This document shows positions 43,144-55,489 of a stretch of 64,000 nucleotides of DNA, piece after piece (positions within the stretch are counted from its first letter, which is position 1; each line of letters opens with the position of its first letter). Under the pieces are notes generated by a model. It was not told the origin of the DNA. It made no database searches and worked only from the letters and a program-made list of their open reading frames with translations. This stretch comes from Siphonodentalium dalli (lineage: Eukaryota; Mollusca; Scaphopoda; Gadilida; Siphonodentaliidae). A program made the position numbers and the translations under genes. The stretch lies in contig CP136063.1 of the NCBI GenBank assembly GCA_032622095.1, forward strand, positions 13,495,814 to 13,559,813. The letters are read 5' to 3'.

Positions 43144-44536
43144 TTTACTCTGATGCGTGACCTGACAACACATAAGAAGATCCACGCAGTTGATCGACCG
43201 TATCACCCGTATCAATGTGATGTATGCGAGAAATCATTTACTCTGATGCGTGACCTGACAACACATAAGAAGATCCACGCAGTTGATCGACCGTATCACC
43301 CGTATCAATGTGATGTATGCGAGAAATGCATTTACTCTGATGCGTGACCTGACAACACATAAGAAGATCCACGCAGTTGATCGACCGTATCACCCGTATC
43401 AATGTGATGTATGCGAGAAATCATTTACTCTGAAGCGTGACCTGACAACACATAAGAAGATCCACGCAGTTGATCGACCGTATCGCCCGTATCAATGTGA
43501 TGTATGCGAGCAATCATTTACTCTGATGCGTGACCTGACAACACATAAGAAGATCCACGCAGTTGATCGACCGTATCACCCGTATCAATGTGATGTATGC
43601 GAGAAATCATTTACTCTGATGGGTGACCTGACAACACATAAGAAGATCCACGCAGTTGATCGACGGTATCACCCGTATCAATATGATGTATGCGAGAAAT
43701 CATTTACTCTGATGCGTGACCTGACAACACATAAGAAGATCCACGCAGTTGATCGACCGTATCACCCGTATCAATGTGATGTATGCGAGAAATCATTTAC
43801 TCTGATGCGTGACCTGACAACACATAAGAAGATCCACGCAGTTGATCGACCGTATCACCCGTATCAATGTGATGTATGCGAGAAATCATTTACTCTGATG
43901 CGTGACCTGACAACACATAAGAAGATCCACGCAGTTGATCGACCGTATCACCCGTATCAATGTGATGTATGCGAGAAATCATTTACTCTGATGCGTGACC
44001 TGACAACACATAAGAAGATCCACGCAGTTGATCGACCGTATCGCCCGTATCAATGTGATGTATGCGAGAAATCATTTACTCTGATGCGTGACCTGACAAC
44101 ACATAAGATCCACGCAGTTGATCGACCGTATCACCCGTATCAGTGTGATGTATGCGAGAAATAATTTACTCTGATGCGTGACCTGACAACACATAAGAAG
44201 ATCCACGCAGTTGATCGACCGTATCACCCGTATCAGTGTGATGTATGCGAGAAATAATTTACTCTGATGCGTGACCTGACAACACATAAGAAGATCCACG
44301 CAGTTGATCGACCATATCACCCGTATCAGTGTGATGTATGCGATAAATCATTTACTCTGATGCGTGACCTGACAACACATAAGAAGATCCACGCAGTTGA
44401 TCGACCGTATCACCCGTATCAGTGTGATGTATGCGAGAAATCATTTACTCTGATGCGTGACCTGACAACACATAAGAAGATCCACGCAGTTGATCGACCG
44501 TATCACCCGTATCAATGTGATGTGTGCGATAAATTA
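43144..44536 (+). repeat. Fifteen 93-bp zinc-finger units
   Basis: Each unit encodes a 31-residue finger period around SFTLMRDLTTHKKIH plus the linker AVDRPYHPYQCDVC. Units begin at 43144, 43237, 43331, then every 93 bp to 44444, with one 90-bp step. Most differ by none to two bases. Copy A has one unit (35078 onward). Confidence 0.95.
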
Positions 44537-44567
44537 TTTCCTTTCCCGAGTATGCTGGCTATTCATA

Positions 44568-44702
44568 GGAGGATCCACACCGGGGATCGCCCACGGTATC
44601 CATGTGATGTATGGAGGATCCACACCGGGGATCGCCCACGGTATCCATGTGATGTATGGAGGATCCACACCGGGGATCGCCCACGGTATCCATGTGATGT
44701 AT
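44568..44702 (+). repeat. 45-bp triplication within a finger linker
   Basis: Three direct copies of a 45-bp unit (GGAGGATCCACACCGGGGAT...) keep the frame. They yield two extra half-fingers in which Trp replaces the second Cys. Confidence 0.9.
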
Positions 44703-45145
44703 GCGGTTTTGCATTCACTCGGTCGAGAAGCTTGGCGAGACACAAGATGAATTACGCGAGGACCAACACAAGTTGCCTGGCTACACATAAAGGAATGCAT
44801 ACCGGGGTTCGCCCTTATCGATGTGATGTGTGTGGGACATCATTTACCCATCGATGTAACCTGGTTGGACATAAGAGGATTCACACCGGGGGTCGCCGGC
44901 ATCATTGCGATGTGTGCGAGAAATCATTTAATGCGTCGAATTACCTGACTGCACATATGAGGATTCACACCGGCGATCGCCCGTATCAGTGTGACGTGTG
45001 TCAGAAATCGTTCACCTATTCGAATACCTTTATTGCGCATACGAAGATCCACATCGGGGATCGCCCGCATCAATGTGATATGTGCGAGAAATCATTTAGG
45101 TATTCGAGTCGGCTGACTAGCCATAAGAGGATTCATTCTGGGGAT

Positions 45146-45943
45146 ACGTACACTCTTAAAAATATAGGTACTTCAGAGTACCTATGTAGGTACTAAGCTT
45201 TGTCCCAGGGGGAGTACCAACTTTTTGGTACTCTGGAGTACCAAAAGTTTAGGTACTCTAGAGTACCAAAATGTTTAGTACTCTGGAGTACCAACTTCTT
45301 GGTACTCTAGAATACCAAATTGTTGGTACTCAGGATTACCTAATAATTATTCAAGTTCTACCCGGGCATTGTGCATATAATACCCACCCCTCATTTATGT
45401 CACCGAAGCCATGACGCTCACGATATGAGGTGCCAAGAAATAGATGCTTTCATGATACGCCCTATATATTATCTGAAGTACCAAAATATCAAGACAGGTA
45501 CTCTGAAGTATTTAGGTACTACGCATAGATCCAGCAATTTGATACTCCAGAGAACAAAAGAGCCCTGATACCGGCAAATTTAACAATGTGACATGTTAGA
45601 TTCCAAATTATGCTGCCGCGTTTAAACATCCAATTAAGTACAAAACCACAAAGACTCCCTTGCATAGTGCTAAATGAAATAATCCGACAGATCTACGACC
45701 GCGAGTCGACGGGCGGCCATTTTTCACTTTAATTTAATCGTTTGCACACGGCACTCGATATTGACACACCCACGGTCTCACCCAATCAGCATGGAGCCAA
45801 CGATTGGCACTCTGTGGAGTACCAACTCATGTGGTTCTATAACGCTAAACAGGCTCTAAAGGCTTATAGTACCAAACTGTCTGGTACTATCGCGGCTTTC
45901 GGTTCCATGGGGTACCTAAATCAATTGCTTTATTTGAGAGTGT
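45146..45943. mobile_element. MITE-like insertion with GGTACTCTAGAGTACC repeats
   Basis: The ends are roughly inverse: ACACTCTTAAAAATATAGGTA on the left and TAGGTAC...TTTGAGAGTGT (read inverted) on the right. The interior contains many GTACTCTGGAGTACCAA palindromes, mostly at 45160-45350 and again at 45480 and 45870. Copy A is uninterrupted at the matching place. No target duplication is certain. Confidence 0.65.
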
Positions 45944-47025
45944 ATAAATGTGATATGTGCGAGAAATCCTTTATTTATCCGAGTCTTCTGACTGCACATA
46001 AGAGGATCCATTCGGGGGATCGCCCGTATCAATGTGATGTGTGTCAGAAATCATTCATTTCGTCGAATAACTTGAAACATCATACCATGATTCACACCGG
46101 GGATCGCCCGTATCAATGCAATATGTGCCAGAAATCATATATTCGGTCGAGTGACCTGACTGCACACAAGAAGATTCACATCACGGATCGCCCGTATCAA
46201 TGTGACGTGTGCCAGAAATCGTTTATGTACCCGAGTCAACTGACTGGACATAAGAAGACCCACGCGTATCAATGTGACGTGTGTCAGGAATCGTTCACCT
46301 CGTCGAGTAAATTTACTAAGCATAAAATGATCCACACCGGGGATCGCCCGTATAAATGTGATATGTGCGAGAAATCCTTTATTTATCCGAGTCTTCTGAC
46401 TGCACATAAGAGGATCCATACGGGGGATCGCCCGTATCAATGTGACGTGTGTCAGAAATCATTCACCTCTTCGAGTAGCGTTACTACGCATAAGAAGATC
46501 CACACGGGCGATCGCCCGTATCAATGTGATGTGTGCGAGAAATCATTTATGAACTCCAGTTGTCTGGCTAAACATAAGAGGATCCACACAGGGGAACGCC
46601 CGTATCAATGTGATCTGTGCGATAAATCATATATTCAGTCGGGCGATCTGATGAGACATAAGAGGATCCACACAGGGGAACGCCAGTATCAATGTGATCT
46701 GTGCGATAAATCATATATGCAGTCGGGTGATCTGATGAGACATAAGGTGATCCACACTGGTGATCGCCCGTATCAATGTGATGTATGTGCGAAACCATTT
46801 AGTCATTCGAGTGACCTTACTAAACACAAGATGGTCCACACCGTATTAATTGAGAGGGTCCACACGGGGGAACACCCGTATCAATATGATAACTCATTTA
46901 CTCTGGCGAGACATAAGATGATCCACACAACTTCACTTAAAATGATCCACCCTGGAAACACCCTTATCCTTGCGACACACGCGCGAGAACACGTGTTCGC
47001 AAGTAAACAGTCTGGTGACACATAA

Positions 47026-47624
47026 TATGATTCATATGTAGTCTGTGTGGGAACACGTGTTCGCATGTTAACAGTCTGGTGATACATTAGATGATCCATG
47101 TGGAGTCTGCGGGAACACTTGTTCGAATGTAGACAGTCTGGTGACACATACGATGATTTATATGGACCTGTATTATAGAGGCAATCGGAGATATATCCGT
47201 ATGAGGGTGATACGTTTATATTATCTATGTGCTCAGAGGAAGAAGCTGATCAAATGTGTTTTATATAAACTATGATAGTGTATTTACATGAAATCCGTTT
47301 TATATGAGGGTAGGTTACATCACCAAAGGGGCCCTGCATGGGGTGTGATTTTCCCTTATAGTGAGGGGGATAATTACAGGAAAACATAAAAATCGTTCAC
47401 TTTTTGATAGAAGCACCAAAATTGGCATAGATGTAGTTCAACATATTCTAGATGCGAATCTAGCTGGTTCCAGCATTTTAGTGAGTGGAAATTGGAAAAA
47501 AAATATCGGAAGTAGAACATCCCCTAAACAAGACGATTTGTTTTATTCATCAGTTTTATGCAAATTGTAGCGGGAAAATCAAGTATAATGTATACAAATG
47601 TATATATTTTCGTAAAGCTGCTAA
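47026..47624. other. 3' flank of copy B
   Basis: Two to three decayed finger repeats (47026-47160) are followed by sequence matching 37936-38280 of copy A. A segment absent from copy A then begins near 47495 and ends at the next transposon. No gene. Confidence 0.6.
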
Positions 47625-50600
47625 TAGTCCAGACGCCAGGATTTTTTTTTTAGATTCTGTTCAACCGGCCACCAAGAAAATTTCCGCCTATTGCCTGTTG
47701 TGGGGAACTACATTGTGGTTGATGTAAGGGTGGATGTAATTTCTGAAAGTGTTGCAAATTTTTTTATTCATGGTTTTTGATTGAATAAAGCTTAAAATAA
47801 CCATAAACTGATATTTCAAACTACAGATGACACTTTATGTCATATTGGCATTATTTCCCTTTAAAATGTTAGGAATAGAGATATTATTTCACATCGCCAC
47901 ACAAGATTTTGGAAAATAAATACTATTTTCGAGAAATAATTTATTTAAGTGCGTTTTTTGGGCAAATATTTGCTTTCGTTTCAATTTATTTCTGAAACTG
48001 ATAGCACACAGCTTGTAATTTCGCTAGTCAAATCGGAATGTTAAAGCGTAATAATTTTCTACGACAAACTGGGAAGTCAAATTGCCAGAAAAAAACTCTG
48101 GATAATGCCTTGAATGACTATTTTTTGTAAAAAATATAAACCTCCCCCTAAAATTAGAAAATTGTCATTTTTGGCAGTTTTGATCATAAGACGCTTGTTA
48201 TGTAATATCACAATGGAAATACACCAGTACCCGATCTTGCCGTTGTCACAATGTCAACGGAGGGTCAAATTAGTACCGAGTTGTAGCTTTAAGCTAAACC
48301 TAGTGATTGCATATAAATATTCAAGACGGCCTCCATCATTCAATAAGTGAAATCAGACCATACGGATGTGATCATATTATATTTAGTTGCAGGACATAAA
48401 GCTCAAGTTTGAACCACTTCTGAATGTCTAAAAGTTCATACAGCAACTGAAAAAGTTAACTGCCATAGTTTTGTAAGGTGATATAATCCTGAGTTGTAAG
48501 AATTTACATTCACAACAAGCACTGAAATGGCAATATAATCATTTTGTTTTTTGGGAAAAATTTAATTTTTCGCCACTAAGTAAAATAACATGTGCAAATA
48601 GTAATTGGTACGAAATAAAACTAGTTGGGTATGCTATAAACTGTTCTCATCGCTCACTTCTCTGTCACTCGTACAGTTATTGTCACACAGTTATTGATCG
48701 CAGCCACATGCATCGGTGCATTGAACATCCTCTTTCCTACAACGGCAACGTCATGTACTGCAATCGGACTTGCACTTGCATATGTTGAGTTCGAGAACGA
48801 CAGTCGGAGCTGGAGCGAGTGACATCATCTCCGGAACAAGGTGCCCATTATAATTATTAAGTATCCAGCCATTTTGGTCGTGGTAATGGCAGCAACAACA
48901 TTGGGAAAAGAGCATGAGTCCATATATACGTTCGATAGTTAACGCGTTTTGGGTGCGAATTGAATGAGTCCATGGTCGGTGGCAGTTTGTCCCTTCTCAC
49001 GTTCTTCGTAGCGCAAGTCATCCAGGGATGTCGAATCACGGTTGAAATAAACCAAAGAAACAAGAGACACAAATGTTTCCCTCATATGGTTCGGAATGCG
49101 AGTCGGGTCCTCCCCCGTCTGCGTAAACGCCGGGATCACTTCTGTGTGATCTTTCAATTTCCTAGTATAACTGAATGCGTTTGTCGAATCGCATCCGCTC
49201 AATTCATGAACTGCTGGAATAATCAGTGACATGTCCTTGCCCACAACCTTTGCAAATCATGTACTGGGATATATCGACGTCGTTTGCCATTACCAGTTAG
49301 GAAGAATAACTCGTATACCCAGTAGTACACAAAACATTGGGCACATCGCCAGAACGTCTGAGTCACCACTCCAAACAATGAATATTTCAACTTGCAGTTC
49401 ACTTGCTGCATGCCCCAAGTGTACGAACATTCTTGAGTCAAGTTTATTCGCGTTCGGACTCATGATACCCAGATCAACCGCAACCATCCTTTGATAAAAA
49501 CATTACTTTCTTTGAATCTGGAAATCCACCCTCAAGAAACACTTGCTGGCCATGCGACAATAACAATGGTATCTTTAGGGACCAATTATTGGATAAGAAG
49601 TTGACCATGTTTATTTTGTGAAGTTCTGTTCGAGTCATGCATTCCATTCATTTCCATAGTTTGCAACGCAACTGAGGATTGTGAATGGGAAGTGATATAG
49701 AACCGGTTTAGAGCTGCAGACTGGCAACACAAATCCCGATATTTACCACAGTCCATATTTATGGATTGTTTTATGGCCATAACATGCCAAACTTCAGAGA
49801 AAGACTGGCATGTGTCTTTCGGAAAAACGACAAATGCTATATGCAGTTTCTTCTCGAACATTAGTCTCGACTCCGCTACATTGACTATGGCCCCACAGGG
49901 CGTAGTTTACATGTTTACACATGAAATCCAGAGGAATCATTTCTGCTGGTGTCCCAATTTCATGCAACACATTATCATGGTCAATTGGATGCGGCGGTTC
50001 AATGTGTTCTTCGTTGCAACTAAGCCAGTCTAAAACGACTTCCACCTCAACTGTCCAAATGTTTTGTTCATCAGCTTATGCAAACGAAATCCACGGTTAT
50101 ACGATTTTCCGCATACAATCCGGTTTAAAGTGGCGCCACCATGCACCCAGCTTCTATAACAATGTCTTCGAAGCCACTTCATAGCTCTGTACATCCCTAC
50201 CATCGTCGTTATCAAATTCATCAGGGTTCCTCCATTCAATCATATGAGCCTTGCAGTATGTTGCTTCGTCGTATGCTACATAAGACCAATTATGTCCTAG
50301 AGTCCTGAACAAATTCTGAAATCGTTTCGTCGGTGTATATACTGTTTCAAAATCAGTCGCTGAACCAGGAACCATCGGACAACATCTAATGTTAGTCTTC
50401 GTCACGTTGATTCGATTAGTGACACTAGCATGATATACACTCCAGCCAGGAACATATCCCGATTGACCTCTCTCAAAATGTACATCGAATAACTTAGTCG
50501 GTAGTGTGTAAGAGAACATAGATTTTGTCTCATGTATGCATGTTCTTTGGAACACACGTTGAACCAACGGATGCGCATTTTCCAGTTAGATGCACTGGGC

Positions 50601-52974
50601 CCGGTTGCTTCCCTCTGAGATTAGGACACACACGAATAGTATTATCAAATGAAATATGGGTTTCTGGTTGGCGTTCATCCTTCTTTGGAATCACACCGAA
50701 GCAAACCTACTGAGATCAGCTGCCTGATATAACACCATATTCACCACGTCGTGGTTATATCCACCTACAGATGCTGTCGCTGCCCCATATGTCATATTGG
50801 TTGGCACTGTCAATCCGTCTCTCTCAATTTGTTCAAAACATGTGTAGTACTGGACGATAACTGCAGTTCCTTGACATTGATGGCATTCTGTATATTAAGG
50901 GATTTACTGATCGCGAGTTCAGGTTTAGTCCGTGATTCATCAATAAAACACACTTTGTCAGAGTAATTCAGTTCAATCTTTTCCTTCAGTTTCTGTGTAG
51001 TGTAGACCTTGCTACACTTCGGTTTGCCTATTTGTCGTAATATGTCCAGGAACTTTGATAGTAGATGACCCATATCATATGTGACACCTTTTTCAAAGTC
51101 CGGGAGAATACACCCATCAAATGTTCCAGTGCAACACCATGTGGGGTAATCGTGTTACTGGAGGTGGTGGTCTCCAGCAGATATTTACTATGGCACAACC
51201 TGTGATGTCTTGCCTCAAGTGCTATCAACTTCGAAAAGTCAAACCAAACACGCCGTTGCATCATGTCATCCTCCTTTTCCTTCGCACATCGTTCGGTAGT
51301 TTCGCAAGATGTAAATGTACTGACCCGAACTAATGTCTTTACTGAGACAACTTTGAGCATATACCGTAAGACATCTAGTTTTGAAGTCGAAATATTCTCT
51401 TGTACCTTGTGGATTTGTCTGATCAACAGTCGTGGATGTGGGCTGTTTGACTAATCTGAGATCCGAAGAACTTGTGAAACTGGAGATTGGAGAAACAACT
51501 CTTATGCAAACTTATGTTGATATCTTTAAGGTCAATTCCATATTCTTCATATGATGATCGACGAACACCCAGAGCAACTGAAAACGATTCCAAACAAGAA
51601 TCGGAATCTTTTCGCAGGTTCTCGTCTTTTAATTTCTGACATACTAAACACCGTTTGAAATTCAACGAAAGTTTACACTTTTTGGCAACGGGTATTAATT
51701 TGAGAGGACTCGTCTCCATTTCAATTGAGTCACTGTAATCTCCAGTTAAATGCAGCAAATTATTAAGCTTTGATACCAGGAATTTTCCGGAAAATTACAA
51801 AGCGGGCACTATCAGTTAGAAAACATTAATCAATCGAACACTGATTTTAGCCCTAAAAATGCACTTCATTGAGTATTATAGCTTGTGTTGTAGCTACGAC
51901 ATATGGAATCTTTATTTTAACATAATGATGATTAGTAATGCCATAAAGCCATAACTTGTCATAGCTAGTTCGAGTTTTCGGTTTATGGTTATTTTAAGCG
52001 GATAACGATGAATGATGGCGAAAAATAACTTTTTCACACAACAAAATAATATTGCCAGTTAAGTGCTTGTTGTACATGTAAATTCCTATAACTCAGGATA
52101 ATATTACTTTACGAAACTATGAAAGTTAACTTTTTTCAGTTGCTGTATGAACTTCTAGACATACAAAAGTTGTTCAAACTTGGGTTTTAAGTCCTGCAAC
52201 TAAATATAAATTGATCACATCCGTGTGGTCTGATTTCGCTTATTGGATGTAGACGCCGTCTTTAATATTTATATGTAATCCAAAGGTTTGGTTTAAAGCT
52301 ACACCTCGGTACTAAATTGACCTTCCGGTGACATTGTGAACACGGTAATATCGGGTACGGTATGTATTTCCATTGTAATATTACAGAACAAGCGTCTTTT
52401 TAACGAAACTGCAAAAAATGACAATTTTTCTAATTTTAGGGGGGAGGGTTATATTTTTTACAAACAATAATCATTAGAGGCACTATCTGAAGTTTGTATC
52501 TGGCAATTTGAACTCCCAGTTTATTGTAGAAATTTATTATGCTTTGACACAAGGAATTCATTAGGGAGATTACAAGCTGTGTGCCATCAGTTTCAGAAAT
52601 AAATTGAAACGAAAGCAAATATTTGCCCAAAAAAAACCATTAAATATTTTTTTTCTCGAAAATAGTATTTATTTTCCAAAATCTTGTGTGGCGATGTGGA
52701 ATAATATATCTATTACTAAGACTTTGAAGGAAAATAATGCCAAAATGACATAAACTGTGATCTGTAGTTTGAGTTTTCAGTTTATGGTAATTTTAGGCTT
52801 AATTCAATTAAAAACCATGAATAGAAAAAAATTGCAACACTTTCAGAAATTACATCCACCCTTGCATGGACCGCACTGTGGTCCCCCACAACAGGCAACA
52901 CGTGGAAATTTTCTTGGTGACCGGTTGAACTAACTCCTAAAATAGAGCCCTTTTCAGACTTGGCGTCTGGACTA
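47625..52974. mobile_element. 5.35-kb TIR transposon with TAGTCCAGACGCC ends
   Basis: The ends are TAGTCCAGACGCC and its inverse. Arms of about 0.87 kb (47625-48490 and 52095-52974) pair over most of their length. TAA on both sides (47622-47624 and 52975-52977) fits a 3-bp target duplication. The interior holds one decayed gene on the minus strand. A single arm of the same family lies at 14076-15535. The short target duplication and an XPG-nuclease-like product make the Academ superfamily my best guess. I have not compared it with reference elements. Confidence 0.7.
48857..51758 (-). pseudogene. Decayed transposon gene with XPG/FEN-like nuclease motifs
   Basis: The minus strand carries consecutive open pieces that shift between frames. 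From the N-terminal side they are: a Cys-rich start with RCLVCQKLK (51758-51423); DFSKLIALEARHHRLCHSKY (about 51250); a PGWSVYHASVTN / YVAYDEATYC region (50567-50154); and LHIAFVVFPKDTCQSFSEVW (about 49850). Near 49480-49290 comes LDSRMFVHLGHAAS followed by VWSGDSDVLAMC, then RYIPVHDLQ (about 49260) and IIPAVHELSGCDSTNAF (about 49220). The SGDSDVL block resembles the S-x-D-x-D-x-L site of XPG/FEN nucleases, and LDSRM stands where EADTR would. I know this architecture as a repeat-like family in cnidarians and molluscs. At least five frame breaks make it inactive. Confidence 0.5.
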
Positions 52975-52977
52975 TAA

Positions 52978-53714
52978 GACATAATGACACTTTTCAGAGC
53001 TAAAATCGAAATTCACCATCCAAGATGGCTGCCAAAATGGCCGCCGGACATTGAAAATATGACACTTTTTTCACAAATATCTTCTTGAACAATTCATGCT
53101 GGCTGGAACTAGTTGAGTAATATGACTTTATTTTGTATATTAACTGATCACTGGAGCAATTCGATATGCAATCATTTGGCTCCTAGCCCCTTCCGATCCC
53201 TCAAAAAATCGATTTTACAGAATGTGGTATAAAATATTACAACAATCACAATTGGGATTCTAGGTATATTTCAAAAAGAAATGATAAGAACATTGTAATG
53301 TAAGTCAGGCACTTCATTACCTATGAATATTACAACTCTCTGGAAACCAAAAATCTTACTTTGGCTTATAATGTCTGCCAAAATGGCCGCCAAAAGATGA
53401 TTAATGGTAAATATTGTCCTGCTTTCGCTTACAAGTTATGTTTGATGTATATAATTGGTTAATCTGTATTATATACATTGAATACTAGCATGTCTGATGC
53501 ACCATGTGCCATTTTTACTATTGTCACCACTGACATTACCAGATATATTGGATTTTTCTCTCACAAACTTGACATAAATATCGGCAAAAAATAACTTTTC
53601 AGGGTTCCACTATTTGTTCAAGTAAAATGCCACTATCAAATGTGTTCATTGTTTTGACCTATCTTAAATGTGTCACACTACGATGTTTATAGATTAATTT
53701 GCTCAAGACGGCTT
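52978..53714. repeat. Left arm of the foldback repeat (copy B)
   Basis: Contains ATTCACCATCCAAGATGGC, CTAGCCCCTTCCGATCCC and TGTGTCACACTACGATGTTT in the same order as copy A, plus about 450 bp (53215-53665) missing from copy A's left arm but present inverted in its right arm. It is interrupted at 53715. Confidence 0.7.
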
Positions 53715-53935
53715 GTTACGCCAGCTTTTGAAGTAATTACCACTTTTGAAGTAGGTCTCCACTTTTGAAGTAAAAAACGCCAGCTTTTGAAGTAACTCAC
53801 CACTTTTGTAATAAAATCGCCAGCTTTTGTAGTAAAGTGAGGTCTCCGCTTTTGAAGTAAAAAACGCCAGCTTTTGTAGTAAAAAAACTAGGTCTCCACT
53901 TTTGTAATAAAAAAATTACAGCTTTTGAAGTAAAC
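53715..53935. repeat. Outer arm minisatellite, CTTTTGAAGTA type (left)
   Basis: Alternating words GCCAGCTTTTGAAGTA, CCACTTTTGAAGTA and AGGTCTCC repeat about ten times. The mirror image is at 58468-58689. Confidence 0.9.
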
Positions 53936-53989
53936 TGACTCAATACATTTTGATGAGCGCTGAACGATGTTCATGACAAAGTCAACCCG

Positions 53990-55445
53990 ATAATCCATAG
54001 AGGCCATCGCCCATACGAGTGTGACGTGGTTTGAATAGCTTTCAGTGTATAAAAGGGCGTTTAGTGAGTCAGGTTCCGTGACAAAAGGATCTACACCGGT
54101 AATCGACCATACGAGTGTGGCGTGTACCAAAAGGCACTTAGTGAGTCCTGTTCCGTGACTAAAGATGCCACACAGGTGATCGACCATACGAGTGTGACGT
54201 GGTTTGAATAGCCTCCAATCATACCAACAAAAGAGAAATCACAGTCAATCGTCCATACACGTGTGGCGTGTACCAAAAGGCACTTAGTGAGTCCGGTTCC
54301 GCGACAAAAAGAATCCACACAGGTAATCGACCATACGAGTGTGACATGGTTAGAATAGCCTCCAATCATACCAACACAAGAGAAATCACACAGTCAATCG
54401 CCCATACACGTGTGACTTGTACCAAAAGGCACTTAGTGAGTCCGGTTCCGTGACTAAAGATGCCACACAGGTGATCGACCATACGAGTGTGACGTGGTTT
54501 GAATAGCCTCCAATCATACCAACACAAGAGAAATCACACAGTCAATCGTCCATACACGTGTGGCGTGTACCAAAAGGCACTTAGTGAGTCCGGTTCCGTG
54601 AAAAAAAGAATCCACACAGGTAATCGACCATACGAGTGTGACATGGTTAGAATAGCCTCCAATCATACCATCACAAGGAAATCACACAGTCAATCGCCCA
54701 TACACGTGTGACTTGTACCAAAAGGCACTTAGTGAGTCCGGTTCCGTGACTAAAGATGCCACACAGGTGATCGACCATACGAGTGTGACGTGGTTTGAAT
54801 AGCCTCAAATCATACCAACAAAAGATAAATCACACAGTCAATCGTCCATACACGTGTGGCGTGTACCAAAAGGCACTTTGTGAGTCCGGTTCCGTGACAA
54901 AAAGAATCCACACAGGTAATCGACCATACGAGTGTGACATGGTTAGAATAGCCTCCAATCATACCAACAAAAGAGAAATCACAGTCAATCTCCCATACAC
55001 GTGTGACTTGTACCAAAAGGCACTTAGTGAGTCCGGTTCCGTGACTAAAGATGCCACACAGGTGATCGACCATACGAGTGTGACCTGGTTTGAATAGCCT
55101 CCAATCATACCAACACCAGAGAAATCACAGTCAATCGCCCATACACGTGTGATGTGTACCAGAAAGGCATTTAATTAGTCCGGTTCCATGCCTAAGCATA
55201 TGAGAACACACATAGGTGGTCCCAATCATACGAGTATGCAATGTTGTTCCCAGTCTGTCCGTCAACCTGGCGATCCACACTTGTGACCGACCTTATAGGT
55301 GCGATGTTTGTTAGAAGAAGTTCGCCGTGACCGTGAGTCTTACAATATATAAGAGAATTCACGCTGGTGACAAGATGTGTGTCTGAAGACGTTCTGTCAG
55401 TCCAGTAACATTGCAACATGTATATTTCCTCAAAATTGGGGGACA
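53990..55445 (+). repeat. Left arm tandem units derived from C2H2 fingers
   Basis: About eight units of about 148 bp derive from two fingers each. Recognisable parts are NRPYECD, then in another frame NSLQSYQHKRNHTVNRPYTC, then YQKALSESGSVTK and IHTGNRPY. All units share a lost base after GACGTG and a Tyr codon in place of a finger Cys, so none encodes an intact finger. A better preserved relic (YRCDVC, KKFAVTVSLTIYKRIHAGDK) lies at 55280-55370. Short open frames here are remnants. Confidence 0.8.
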
Positions 55446-55489
55446 TGACAAATGCATCAGTTACAACGGAGAATAGTTGGTCTATTTGT

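Larger units (their letters stand above)
42688..47022 (+). pseudogene. Broken paralogue (copy B) of the 27-finger gene
   Basis: The first 150 or so codons match copy A closely, including the ATG, acidic leader and fingers 1-3. Finger 4 is then expanded to fifteen 93-bp units. Lesions are: an extra G near 43327 that shifts the frame; two TAA codons (44162-44164 and 44255-44257); a 3-bp deletion near 44105; a 45-bp triplication at 44568-44702; and a MITE-like insertion at about 45146-45943. After the insertion the frame resumes with about 12 fingers resembling copy A's central block and ends in the same degenerate tail. Five of the fingers before the insertion correspond to fingers 6-10 of copy A. 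No single product is possible. Partial products from internal ATGs cannot be excluded, since a long part of the expanded array is open. Confidence 0.8.

Noticed and set aside
43144-44536. CRISPR-like regularity of repeated units
   Set aside because: Units are contiguous coding fingers without spacers, in an animal genome.
48960-51454. Plus-strand frames inside the TIR element
   Set aside because: They lie opposite the decayed minus-strand gene, whose motifs explain the open stretches.
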